Of a stretch of DNA of 64,000 bases, positions 9,236 through 17,701 are shown in pieces. Made by a program: the position numbers and the translations under genes. The stretch covers positions 62,001 through 126,000 of the forward strand of contig JAJEGI010000005.1 of NCBI GenBank assembly GCA_022819945.1. Direction: 5' to 3'. Source of the stretch: Candidatus Poribacteria bacterium (GTDB lineage: Bacteria > Poribacteria > WGA-4E > WGA-3G). How positions within the stretch are numbered: position 1 is the first letter of the stretch; each line of letters starts with the position of its first letter. Under the pieces are notes generated by a model. It was not told the origin of the DNA and searched no databases. It worked only from the letters and a program-made list of their open reading frames with translations.

Positions 9236-10670
9236 TTTGGTTATGGAGTCCGGCTGAGCGGTTATAGAGGTTTAGTGCTAAGTCCTCGTAGTCCGGAGGA
9301 TCTATTCCGTCAAGATTCGTAAAGTGTAGTGGTTCCACAGGCTTTTCTTTATGGAAATGCCATGCACCAACCTCATTTGGTAATAGCCAACTTTCTGGTC
9401 CGTCAGATTTCTTTCGTAGTTCACCTTTTTCCTTAAGAACACCTTCACGAATCAGGTTCCCGATTTCCTTGAGCAACCAGTCACTATGCGTTGTCACCAC
9501 TACACGTACACCAGCGCGTACTAAACGGGCAAGAGTAGCAGCGATTTCTGTTTGGGCACCGGGATGCAGATGTGCTTCGGGTTCTTCAATGATAAGTGTA
9601 TCGCCAGGGCAGATAAGTCCTCGAATAAACAAAACTAAAGGCGCGAGTTCAGATACCATTGATGAGGCTTGGCTCAGACGTATTTCCTCCTCCATTTCCG
9701 ATGGATGGTAGTGGAATTCAGGATATCCACTCGGTGAAGGTCTCCAAATAATTTTTCCATAGAGGACATTAGACTCCAGCGCGTCAGCAATAGTCATCAT
9801 TTCGCTTTTAGGTTTTTTGTCTGCTTTGTAGAGTATGATTTGTTGTAGGAAATCCGACAGACCGGCTGCAAACGTCGGGACTTCAGGAAATCGTTCAAAT
9901 CCAGCGCGTGTGGCACGCGCAACAAGAGAACTGGCAATCACCGTGTGGCTCTGCATAAGACCACTTCGAGTAGCGGGTAAATAGTAAACTTCACTTGTAT
10001 ATCTGTCTAGTGTGTTAATTAGTTTTAGGAAACTGGAAAGCCCGAGTGTTTCGTCCCACCTTTGTTCGTCTCCAGAGCGAAAAGGCATCTCTTCATCAAT
10101 TGATGCAGTTACGGTAATATCTTCTGATTCGGAAATTATCATTTTGAAGTCCCAGAATTTTTGATTTTCTTTGCTAACTTCCAATGAAATTGTCATTTCA
10201 TTTCGGGTACCACCGGTTGATTTTAGCATATCCCAAGGAGAAACAACATCTAGGCAACTTTCAAGTTTATCCAATAGAATTTGCGGATCCTTCAGACTTT
10301 TGTCAATTTGATTGCGGACCTCCGGCGGTAAGTCCGAAAATTTAAAGGTTCTCTCTTTTGTACTCAGTTTTTGGGTAATTGTCAAAATTTTCTTTTCGAC
10401 CTCTGGACCAACTCCCGTGGGATAATGGCGTAAATCATGCATGATTTCAACCAGCAGATCTTGAAGAAAAGGCGTGGGAAATCCTGAGAAACCGTCAAAA
10501 GTATTGTGCAACGCATAGACCAGCGTGGAAAAATAAGTTTTGCCAGTATTGCTCGGACCGATAAATACCGTTAATGGGCGCAGATTAATTGTGGCTTCGG
10601 CAATAGGACCGAAATTACGAACGGAAATTTCGACGTTCGGGTGCTGCTGTGTATCTTTAGTTTTGCTCAT
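9201..10670 (-). CDS. ABC-type AAA ATPase (AAA_15/AAA_21, OLD-like)
   Basis: A 489-residue ATPase of the OLD/RecF/SMC-like branch. The first strand (VEISVRNFGPIAEATINL) leads to Walker A FIGPSNTGKT near residue 40. A long helical insertion follows, then the signature region SQASSMVSELAPLV, Walker B LIIEEPEAHLHP and the switch histidine VVTTHSDWLL. There is no TOPRIM domain at the C terminus, so it is not a full OLD nuclease, and a separate nuclease-like protein overlaps its 3' end. The ribosome site AGGAAA precedes the ATG. Such ATPases act as sensors or regulators of a toxic effector in several defence systems. That role is inferred here from the pairing. Confidence 0.8.
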   Translation of the reverse strand: MSKTKDTQQHPNVEISVRNFGPIAEATINLRPLTVFIGPSNTGKTYFSTLVYALHNTFDGFSGFPTPFLQDLLVEIMHDLRHYPTGVGPEVEKKILTITQKLSTKERTFKFSDLPPEVRNQIDKSLKDPQILLDKLESCLDVVSPWDMLKSTGGTRNEMTISLEVSKENQKFWDFKMIISESEDITVTASIDEEMPFRSGDEQRWDETLGLSSFLKLINTLDRYTSEVYYLPATRSGLMQSHTVIASSLVARATRAGFERFPEVPTFAAGLSDFLQQIILYKADKKPKSEMMTIADALESNVLYGKIIWRPSPSGYPEFHYHPSEMEEEIRLSQASSMVSELAPLVLFIRGLICPGDTLIIEEPEAHLHPGAQTEIAATLARLVRAGVRVVVTTHSDWLLKEIGNLIREGVLKEKGELRKKSDGPESWLLPNEVGAWHFHKEKPVEPLHFTNLDGIDPPDYEDLALNLYNRSAGLHNQIEETEGDNTSE

Positions 10671-10792
10671 CGTCGTTTTCCTAATTTGCTACACGGTTGA
10701 TAATAAGTTAAAATCAAAAATTAAAACAATTATATCATGTGGAGTGTTAATTTACAACGAAAAGTTCACTTTATAGAGATAGTGTATACCAC

Positions 10793-12763
10793 TTACGGCC
10801 AAGGAAAAAACGGTGCTGGCACGTTTGCTGCCCAACTGATGAGTGTCCACACAACCGCCATGCTGAATTCTCCGAAAACCATGCCTAAGAAGAACGGACG
10901 CAGTCGTTGGTACTGCCGAATACCGCTGTAACGTAAAATCGGTGTTTTGATACCCCACGCAATTAGCACAGGAAACCAGAACACAATCAGTGTCCACGAA
11001 CCTGATAATGCATACCCAAGTGGATGCAGGGGCCACCACCAATATAACATTCTCAGGATTACTAACCCGGTTGTCACAAGCGCGCCGATGCCAAAAAAGA
11101 GTCCGCCGGTTGTGCGGAGATCCGTGCTTAATCCTTCCATCGCTGCGACATTATCCTGAAATGCCCAAAGCGGATTCCCGCGATAGGTGTAGCTATACAT
11201 ATAGTTGGCACCGTGGGTATAGGGAAGCCATAGATGGATCGCCGCTGCACTTATGAATGCCACCGTGCTGCCTAACACAAACACACCGAGTAACGAACGA
11301 TACGACATTCCCACCCGATCCCTAATTTTTAACCCGTCTAAGAAACCTGTCAGGATTAACCCACGTTGATCGCGAGTGAAAATTGCATCAAGGAACGATA
11401 GCACGGTGAGGCTCTGTGCCCCCAACGCTGCTTTGCTTGAAACGAGTTGATAGAGATCCAAGGGGCGGAACGATGTTTCCGTCATCAACAAGCCGCCTTC
11501 GGCGGTGCTACGCGCCATCACTACAGCAATGATGCATATATAAACCAGTATCTCGAACGCCGCAAACCCTAAATTCAGCCCTGCTATGTAACACCACCCG
11601 ATCGCGAGGATCAAACTGATAATGAGTCCCCAAACCGCTGTGCGATACGGTAAAAGTTCCTCCCGATCATCCGCTTGTGTTGCAGTGAATGCGCGGCGAA
11701 ATACATGGCGGAAATGCGGGAGTCCCATATAAATAAACGAAACTACGAGTACAATATAAGCACCCGCGACTTGGTAACCGATATAGAGTCGGGTTGGATA
11801 GAGCGGCATTCCACTTACCCGTAAACCGAACATTGCCGCAACAACATCTTGAAGTCGCGTGAGTAAAAAAAAGAACCATAGACTGAAAAGGAGTTGGGTC
11901 GGTAGTAAATAGAAAAACCCTACCGCCGCGAAGGAAAGAAAAATGGGTGTGTAAGCGATGGCGTTAAAGGGTTGTTCTGTGAAATACGGGTTGAGCAGAT
12001 ACCTCAGCGAGATATTCGGGATTTGCGGCGAAATTTCATGGAGTCCGTTTAACGTAAAGATGAAAGCAGGCAGGGCAAACCCTATCCACATCAAGCGGTT
12101 CCGCAGAAAGCCGCGTCTTTCGTGTACGAACTCAAGCGGTAGCGAGACCAACGGAAATGAAAGTTTCTCGTTTTCAATCCACTGTTTGCGCAAAATCGCC
12201 GCTAAACAGAGAAACGCGGTAAACACTAAAAAAACAAGTATACCCCAGACGCACAACGGCTCTAACCACGCTCGCCACGGGATGGCATCACCTGTTTGTG
12301 TGCCTTCATAAAAACTGATAGCGATAGCGGCTTGTCCTTTTTGTTCAGGAGAGAAAGGGATCAGCCACGGTTTGATGTGTGGAAAAAAGAGCGTGTCCCA
12401 ACTGTTGGTTTCGTTGGTAAAATAGTTAACTGCGATTAAGGCAGGGATGAGTTTTTCCATGACACCGCGCGATGAAATCATTGATGCAACGAGCATCATA
12501 CAGTAGATACACATCAATTCGCGCGGCGACAAGGCGAACCGATCCCTGAGTTTGGCAAGCAACCGGTTCGCTAATACCAGAAAAAAGAACAACCCAATAA
12601 CTGCTGGCGGCAACTGTAAAAACCCGATTTGGATGTAGGTAATTACTAATTCCGCATAAGAGACGATGCAACATATCAGAATAACAAAGCAGAGACCGAG
12701 CAGGAGGGAACGCACAGAGAGGCGATTTTCATTTGAGAAAGGCAATAGCACACCGTCTTGCAT
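10793..12763 (-). CDS. Large multi-pass membrane protein, function unknown
   Basis: A 656-residue integral membrane protein with roughly 12 to 14 hydrophobic helices and short polar loops. Its overall look matches long polytopic proteins of unknown function from Planctomycetes and Poribacteria (annotated in places as DUF6784/DUF6785); this link is from memory and unchecked. Some segments, such as NEKLSFPLVSLPLEF and MARSTAEGGLLMTE, recall oligopeptide-transporter-like proteins, so transport is possible. It stands alone between the ATPase pair and the winged-helix gene, transcribed leftward. No catalytic or binding motif is visible. Confidence 0.65.
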   Translation of the reverse strand: MQDGVLLPFSNENRLSVRSLLLGLCFVILICCIVSYAELVITYIQIGFLQLPPAVIGLFFFLVLANRLLAKLRDRFALSPRELMCIYCMMLVASMISSRGVMEKLIPALIAVNYFTNETNSWDTLFFPHIKPWLIPFSPEQKGQAAIAISFYEGTQTGDAIPWRAWLEPLCVWGILVFLVFTAFLCLAAILRKQWIENEKLSFPLVSLPLEFVHERRGFLRNRLMWIGFALPAFIFTLNGLHEISPQIPNISLRYLLNPYFTEQPFNAIAYTPIFLSFAAVGFFYLLPTQLLFSLWFFFLLTRLQDVVAAMFGLRVSGMPLYPTRLYIGYQVAGAYIVLVVSFIYMGLPHFRHVFRRAFTATQADDREELLPYRTAVWGLIISLILAIGWCYIAGLNLGFAAFEILVYICIIAVVMARSTAEGGLLMTETSFRPLDLYQLVSSKAALGAQSLTVLSFLDAIFTRDQRGLILTGFLDGLKIRDRVGMSYRSLLGVFVLGSTVAFISAAAIHLWLPYTHGANYMYSYTYRGNPLWAFQDNVAAMEGLSTDLRTTGGLFFGIGALVTTGLVILRMLYWWWPLHPLGYALSGSWTLIVFWFPVLIAWGIKTPILRYSGIRQYQRLRPFFLGMVFGEFSMAVVWTLISWAANVPAPFFPWP

Positions 12764-12919
12764 GAGATTTGGTAGAGTCTACCACGACCTTAAAAAATTG
12801 TCAAAGGCAGCGGGTTAGGTGCATCACAAGACGCTACAATATTGATATGCTGAGAAAGTGACAAAAGGTTGTTTATTACTTTTTGTAACCAATCTTTAGA
12901 TACATACGTTGTGTATAGT

Positions 12920-13228
12920 ATGAATAACTCTGCTTATCTATGGACTGAAGCAATGCCGAACGAATCGCTCCAATCCTTTGCTGAGATTAACCCACTTGTT
13001 GGATTGCCTCCAAGGACGCTGCGTTTGTACAATGCTTTGGAGGTCTTTAAAAAAAGATATCGTTCTTCCGAAAACCCCGAGTGGTTCCGCATGCCACGTC
13101 GTGACCCGCTTCTTCAAAAGATCGGATTTTCTAAGGCAGACATTGAAAACGGTCTTCAAGAATTGGTCCAGGCGAATCTGTTGCAAATCCACGAGGGGCA
13201 AGATACAAAATGGTATTGTCTAAAATAG
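12920..13228 (+). CDS. Small winged-helix-like protein
   Basis: A protein of about 102 residues from the ATG at 12920, the most likely start although no clear ribosome site is seen. The C-terminal half reads as a winged-helix module: a helix at FSKADIENGLQELVQANLL followed by a short beta hairpin ending WYCLK. The stop TAG is one base before the maf start codon, so translation is probably coupled. It could bind nucleic acid, but no specific family is recognised. The close coupling to maf suggests a housekeeping unit. Confidence 0.55.
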   Translation: MNNSAYLWTEAMPNESLQSFAEINPLVGLPPRTLRLYNALEVFKKRYRSSENPEWFRMPRRDPLLQKIGFSKADIENGLQELVQANLLQIHEGQDTKWYCLK

Positions 13229-13229
13229 C

Positions 13230-13844
13230 ATGCAAACGCGCGAATGTATTGTAGAAATTCCGCCCCTGATTTTAGCCTCTGCATCACCTCGACGCTCAGC
13301 GTTGCTATCACAGATTGGGTTAACATTTAAAATACATCCGAGTGATATTGTCGAACCACCGCACAACGTCTACGTAAACAAACCTGCGAGTGAAGTAACA
13401 CAAGAACTTGCCGCGTTAAAGGCTGTGTCTGTCACACAACATTACAATCACGGTCTGGTTATCGGAGCAGATACGTTGGTATCTTTAGAGGGGGAACTTC
13501 TCGGTAAACCTACTGACGATGCGGACGCATCAGCGATGTTGTCGCGCCTTAGCGGTACCTGCCATGAAGTCGTGACAGGTGTTGCATTAATGGACGCAGC
13601 AACAGGACAGAAACACGTCTGGTCTGAGACAACCCACGTCTACTTTCGGCAGTTACATGCTGCCGAAATAACCACCTATATTGAAAGCGGAGAGGCATCC
13701 GATAAAGCCGGTGCTTATGGCATTCAAGGCCGCGGTGCCGCTTTTGTTCGACGCATTGAAGGGTGCTATTTTAATGTCGTTGGACTGCCATTAGCAAGTC
13801 TCGTTGAACATCTCTCGGATTTTCAATCCAATGTCGGCATCTAA
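13230..13844 (+). CDS. maf: Maf-family nucleotide pyrophosphatase
   Basis: A 204-residue Maf-like protein. Members hydrolyse non-canonical or modified nucleoside triphosphates (dTTP/UTP-type or 7-methyl-GTP-type) to monophosphates. The N-terminal ILASASPRRSALL loop (residues 14-26) is the nucleotide-binding signature; VIGADTLV and GKAGAYGIQGRGA-like segments complete the family pattern. Length fits. It is tightly coupled to the upstream winged-helix gene and its 3' end overlaps the next gene by 14 bases, so the three form an operon. Confidence 0.9.
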   Translation: MQTRECIVEIPPLILASASPRRSALLSQIGLTFKIHPSDIVEPPHNVYVNKPASEVTQELAALKAVSVTQHYNHGLVIGADTLVSLEGELLGKPTDDADASAMLSRLSGTCHEVVTGVALMDAATGQKHVWSETTHVYFRQLHAAEITTYIESGEASDKAGAYGIQGRGAAFVRRIEGCYFNVVGLPLASLVEHLSDFQSNVGI

Positions 13845-14499
13845 AAATTACACGCCTACCAACGGATACACCGAACTCGTGAAGCCCGGCGAAATGGGGA
13901 TCACAAAACTCCATTTCGGGATTCTTCGCCTCACGTCTGAGGCAACTTTCTTTGATCATTCTGATGATACTGAAGTCGCACTGATTGCATTAGGTGGAGA
14001 CTGCACTTTATTGGTCGGACATAACGGCAATAAAGCGAACGGGATTTTGGGTGAGCGTCCAGATGTTTTCCACGGAGAGGCGTGCATAGCTTATGTTCCA
14101 CACCATACAACTTATGAGATCCTCACAAATGAATCGGGAATCGAAATCGCGGTTTGCAAAGTACCATCTCACTCAGAATCTGCGGCGGTTATCTTACAGG
14201 CGGGTGAGTCCGTAAATGAAAATGAAACGCACCTTAGCATTCACGAGAATATCTTTTCAGATGATTCAGATGTAAGCATAAGCGACGCGCATACGATACT
14301 TACTGGATCAGAGGCGATCTGCCTCCATCGGTTCCAAAATACGGATGGCGTTGCTGTTTTCAATGTCACGCACACCACAGGAACGGCACGCGTGCAGTTG
14401 TATCACAACGATGTCCTTGCTGTTCCAGAACAGGATAGCATCGTGTTGCTAAGATCCGAAGGCATTGGTTACCAGTTGTGGATACAGCCAACTTTGTGA
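13831..14499 (+). CDS. iolB: IolB-like protein (KduI/IolB cupin family)
   Basis: A 222-residue protein from the ATG at 13831, which overlaps the maf stop; an ATG at 13804 in the same frame is possible. The N-terminal cupin fits 5-deoxyglucuronate isomerase (inositol catabolism): NGYTELVKPGEMG, FGILRL, ALIALGGDCTLLVG, DVFHGEACIAYVP and EIAVCKVPS. The second half is short and lacks the HxH...E metal site that IolB normally carries in its C-terminal cupin, and total length is below the usual 260-270. It may be a divergent or inactive member. No other inositol genes are nearby. Confidence 0.6.
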   Translation: MSASKNYTPTNGYTELVKPGEMGITKLHFGILRLTSEATFFDHSDDTEVALIALGGDCTLLVGHNGNKANGILGERPDVFHGEACIAYVPHHTTYEILTNESGIEIAVCKVPSHSESAAVILQAGESVNENETHLSIHENIFSDDSDVSISDAHTILTGSEAICLHRFQNTDGVAVFNVTHTTGTARVQLYHNDVLAVPEQDSIVLLRSEGIGYQLWIQPTL

Positions 14500-14501
14500 T
14501 A

Positions 14502-14524
14502 GCACCCACACGTTAAAGCGTGGG
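14502..14524. repeat. REP-like palindrome
   Basis: GCACCCACACG / CGTGGGC-type inverted repeat around a TTAAAG loop, directly after the IolB-like stop codon. This kind of GTGGGC palindrome occurs as a dispersed repeat in related genomes and can act as a transcript end. There is no T run, so a classical terminator is doubtful. Confidence 0.5.
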
Positions 14525-14582
14525 CAACCTCGGTTTCTTAACAACTACTAACTGGCTTTTTTGTAGGATAGGAGAAAATGTC

Positions 14583-15164
14583 ATGAACGAACCTGAATTT
14601 ACTCGACATCCAACGGAAATATTTGGTTATCCTTTTACTAACAAAGACTCGGCTGTACAAGCGAAACGGGATCAACAGTTCTGTCCCTTCTTAAATGGTG
14701 AATGTAAAAAACCTCGAAAAAGTCAACCTGAAGTTAAAATTGGGGTTTGCACGCTTGGCTACAAAGGCAAGTTTCTTGAAAAGATAACGCCTGTTATTGT
14801 ATGCCCCCACCGTTTTGAAGAACAAGCCGTCTACGATACGCTTAAGGAATTATACTTTGGCGATTTGCCGGATAGCTATCAGATAAGATGGGCATCTGAA
14901 GTGTCTTGCGGGGTGGCAGGAAGTATTGATTTTGTCGCTGCCAAAATGAAAGGAAAAGAAATAGAAGATTTTCTGTGTGTTGAATTTCAGGCAGCTGGAA
15001 CGACTGGAACGCCTTGGCCAGCAGTTATAGACTTTAAACAGACTGGGCACTTTCAGAAGGAAACCTATAAATATGGAATCAATTGGGCAGGGTTTAACCG
15101 ATTTCTGGCAATCTCTACGTATTCTTCGCTTAGTTCAATTCCGAGTGCTTGTCTGTTGAGTTGA
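14583..15164 (+). pseudogene. Truncated NotI-family restriction endonuclease
   Basis: The start is the ATG behind AGGAG (about 14569-14573). Residues 1-169 fit the NotI type II restriction endonuclease family: four cysteines (C34, C41, C56, C74) where NotI binds an iron, with the CPFLNGEC motif and VCPHRF, and a PD-(D/E)XK-type centre at D116 with E134-x-Q136. After residue 169 (near base 15089) the frame simply reads antisense through the 3' end of the methyltransferase, so the natural C-terminal part is missing. NotI-family enzymes are considerably longer than this. The gene is therefore most likely a decayed restriction half whose methylase survives. Activity is unlikely but cannot be excluded from sequence. 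Confidence 0.7.
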
Positions 15165-16138
15165 TTGGCAGCCACTAATGTGCTTCCTGTGCCCATAAAG
15201 GGATCGAGGATAACACTGCCGATTCGACTGGTCGCTTTAATCGGTAGTTCCAATAACTCAGTCGGAAATACAGCGTAATGTACATCTTTTCTCCATTCAT
15301 CTTCTGGGACAATATCCCAAATATCAGAGGGTAAATGTCCTTTGGCACTACTTGTCAAAATAAAAAAGCCTTTTGTTTTTAATTCTTTGGCTCGTCCGCT
15401 GACCGCCGAATTGTCGCTATGGTATGTCCGTTGAGCACCTCTAATCGTCATTCTAAAATCGACTAATTTGCCTTCCTTGATTTTCCTTAACGTTTCGTCA
15501 AGTGCTCTTATCGCTGCCTCGCGTTCTTGTTCATTTAATTCCTTAGACTCAAAAATCTGTCTACGATATTTTTTCCCACTGACACCCGTGGCAGAGACGA
15601 TTTTTTCCCCGTTGATTTTTGGAAGTTTGCTCGGTTTAATCCTGATAACATCAGCGTCGTAATAATACTTTTTGTTCTTAACAAAGTGAAATATGTGTTC
15701 ATAGACATCTCTGAGCCTGTCTTTTGCACTTTGAGTTCCTTTCATTTGATGCCATATAACATCATTGCGAAGTATCCATCCATTGTTCTGCATAGCGAGA
15801 GCGACCCGCCAAGGCATTCCCATCAGATTTTTGTTATGGTATTTATCGCCAAGATTCAACCATACTGAGCCATCCGATTTTAATACCCGCTTTATCTGGA
15901 GGAAGATTCCAGCAAGTCTTTTCACATATTCTTCAGGTGTTTTTTCCTCACCAATCATCGAATCCGTATCGTTTCCATTTGTGCGATATTTTCTCATTTG
16001 CCAATACGGAGGCGAAGTAATAACGCAATCAATACTTTCATTGGGGATTTCAGCCAAGATATCTTTACAATTTCCTGTCAATAACCCGTTTTTCTCATTT
16101 TCATCAAGGACCTTGGAAATTATCTGTCGATTTGTCAT
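15065..16138 (-). CDS. DNA methyltransferase, beta class, probably N4-cytosine
   Basis: A 357-residue SAM-dependent DNA methyltransferase. Motif IV is TSPPYW (residues 41-46) at the N terminus and motif I is DPFMGTGST (near 312-320) at the C terminus, the order of the beta class. SPPY is typical of N4-methylcytosine enzymes. The region between 150 and 270, rich in Lys and Arg, should be the target-recognition domain. It converges on the truncated NotI-like endonuclease, with which it shares 100 bases, and is the expected partner methylase. The last eight residues come from the antisense of the endonuclease sequence, which indicates that a deletion joined the two 3' ends. The catalytic core is intact, so it may now be an orphan methylase. 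Confidence 0.82.
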   Translation of the reverse strand: MTNRQIISKVLDENEKNGLLTGNCKDILAEIPNESIDCVITSPPYWQMRKYRTNGNDTDSMIGEEKTPEEYVKRLAGIFLQIKRVLKSDGSVWLNLGDKYHNKNLMGMPWRVALAMQNNGWILRNDVIWHQMKGTQSAKDRLRDVYEHIFHFVKNKKYYYDADVIRIKPSKLPKINGEKIVSATGVSGKKYRRQIFESKELNEQEREAAIRALDETLRKIKEGKLVDFRMTIRGAQRTYHSDNSAVSGRAKELKTKGFFILTSSAKGHLPSDIWDIVPEDEWRKDVHYAVFPTELLELPIKATSRIGSVILDPFMGTGSTLVAANQLNRQALGIELSEEYVEIARNRLNPAQLIPYL

Positions 16139-16261
16139 GTTGATACTTCCTTCTGAATTGCAGCGAAATTGAATCTGTTATTCATCCCGGGTGTCTACCA
16201 TTTTGTTGAGTTAACTCACTACTACTGTTTTGTCAGGTCTGAAATTGTAGATAAAAGTCGT

Positions 16262-16300
16262 GTTTCCGTAAGCGCGGTTTCAAACCGCGCCTACGGAAAC
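16262..16300. terminator. Palindrome at the end of the yebC-yajC operon
   Basis: A near-perfect inverted repeat, GTTTCCGTA...TACGGAAAC, with an inner GCGCGGTTT / AAACCGCGC stem lies just beyond the yajC stop at 16305. It can form a long hairpin in the minus-strand transcript and is the likely operon end. It also resembles a dispersed repeat (GCGGTTTCAAACCGC). Confidence 0.5.
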
Positions 16301-16304
16301 AGCA

Positions 16305-16604
16305 CTACTCGCCTTCAATGAGTTCGCCACCTTTTTTGAGAAAGGCAACGGCACTCCGCGAGATTTGAACCTTTATTTCTTGGCTATTCACTTCCCCAAT
16401 AGTGAGGAGAATAAGATTCTTATCATTACTCATCCCAAGGATTTTGCCGTGCAAGCCACCGTTGGTTACAATCTCATCCCCCTTAGACAGGTTCTCTAAC
16501 ATATTCTGGTGTTTTTTGCGTTTCGCTTGTTCCGGTCGAAGTAGCAGGAAATAAAAGATAGCACCTATGGCTATAAGCGGAAAAAACGGTAATAGTTGTT
16601 CCAT
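16305..16604 (-). CDS. yajC: Preprotein translocase subunit YajC
   Basis: A 99-residue YajC, the small accessory subunit of SecDF-YajC at the inner membrane. One membrane helix (residues 5-22, LPFFPLIAIGAIFYFLLLRP) is followed by the conserved QAKRKKHQNML, LSKGDEIVTNGGLHGKI and a beta-rich cytoplasmic domain. Length is normal. It is the last gene of the minus-strand operon, 20 bases after queA. The usual secD/secF neighbours are not in the window. Confidence 0.93.
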   Translation of the reverse strand: MEQLLPFFPLIAIGAIFYFLLLRPEQAKRKKHQNMLENLSKGDEIVTNGGLHGKILGMSNDKNLILLTIGEVNSQEIKVQISRSAVAFLKKGGELIEGE

Positions 16605-16624
16605 GAAGGGTCTCCTTCTGTTTT

Positions 16625-17659
16625 CTAAAGAATTAGCATGGCATCGCCATAACTGTAGAAACGGTAGTTATGTTGGAGTGCTGCTTGATACGCTTCCTGA
16701 ATCAAATCTTGTTGCGCAAAGGCACTCACAAGCATGAGTAAAGTTGATTTAGGTAGATGAAAGTTGGTAACCAATGCATCTACTACATTAAATTGGTGTC
16801 CGGGATAGATAAAAAGATCGCTATAACCGCTATAAGGACGCACAGTGCCTGTCATGCCAGCGGTTTCGAGTGATCGTACCACTGTCGTCCCGATAGCAAC
16901 AATTTTCGATCCCACCGCCCGTGCGCTACGAATCCGGTGCGCTTCTGTTTCAGTGAGATGGATATATTCAGCGTGCATTTTATGTTTCTGAATATTTTCG
17001 ACTTTCACCGGTTGGAACGTTCCGGGTCCAACGTGCAGTGTTAAGGTCGCTATCTCTATTCCGGAGTTTTTCAATTCCGCCAACAATTCTTGTGTAAAGT
17101 GCAACCCGGCTGTCGGGGCGGCAATCGCACCTTCAGCGGTCGCGTAAACTGACTGATAACGCACCTTATCTTCAGCGTTCGGTGGACGACGAATATAAGG
17201 TGGTAAAGGCGTCATGCCAATCTCAGCAAGGATGGCCGGAAACCCATCCTTAGGGGCATAGTCAAAACGGACGATACAGTGTCCATCATCTGGTTTCGCA
17301 AGGACTTCTGCTTTTAAGATGCTATCTCCAAAGGCAATCTGTGTGCCGATTTGCAGACTGCGTCTCGGTTTGGCAAGCACTTCCCAAGTATCCGGTTCTT
17401 TTTCTCCGATGAGAAGCAATTCTATCTTGCCACCGGTTCCGACTTTGTTACCGATTAACCGTGCCGGGATTACTTTGGTGTTGTTCAGAACTAACAGGGC
17501 ATTGTCCGGTAAATATTCTCCAATCTGCGAAAACACGGTATGATGAAAGGCACCGGTAGTGCGGTTGACTACCAGAAGCCGCGATGCGTCACGCTGTTGA
17601 AGGGGACTTTGCGCAATCCGGTCAGGAGGCAGGTGATAATCGAAATCTGTAAGTTTCAT
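16625..17659 (-). CDS. queA: tRNA preQ1 S-adenosylmethionine ribosyltransferase-isomerase
   Basis: A 344-residue QueA, which transfers the ribosyl part of SAM to 7-aminomethyl-7-deazaguanine in tRNA to give epoxyqueuosine. Visible family blocks are the opening FDYHLPPDRIAQSPLQQRDASRLL, LVLNNTKVIPARL, the central APTAGLHFT, HVGPGTFQPVK, and the C-terminal TNFHLPKSTLLMLVSAFA and YSYGDAMLI. Length and order are standard. It lies in the ruv-yajC operon, a common arrangement. Confidence 0.95.
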   Translation of the reverse strand: MKLTDFDYHLPPDRIAQSPLQQRDASRLLVVNRTTGAFHHTVFSQIGEYLPDNALLVLNNTKVIPARLIGNKVGTGGKIELLLIGEKEPDTWEVLAKPRRSLQIGTQIAFGDSILKAEVLAKPDDGHCIVRFDYAPKDGFPAILAEIGMTPLPPYIRRPPNAEDKVRYQSVYATAEGAIAAPTAGLHFTQELLAELKNSGIEIATLTLHVGPGTFQPVKVENIQKHKMHAEYIHLTETEAHRIRSARAVGSKIVAIGTTVVRSLETAGMTGTVRPYSGYSDLFIYPGHQFNVVDALVTNFHLPKSTLLMLVSAFAQQDLIQEAYQAALQHNYRFYSYGDAMLIL

Positions 17660-17701
17660 AACTATGCGGGAAGTGGGTGCCTCACCAGAATTTTTTTACC
17701 A

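Noticed and set aside
14520..14582. Upstream GTG start for the NotI-like gene
   Set aside because: That segment reads through the palindrome and lacks a ribosome site, whereas the ATG at 14583 has AGGAG.
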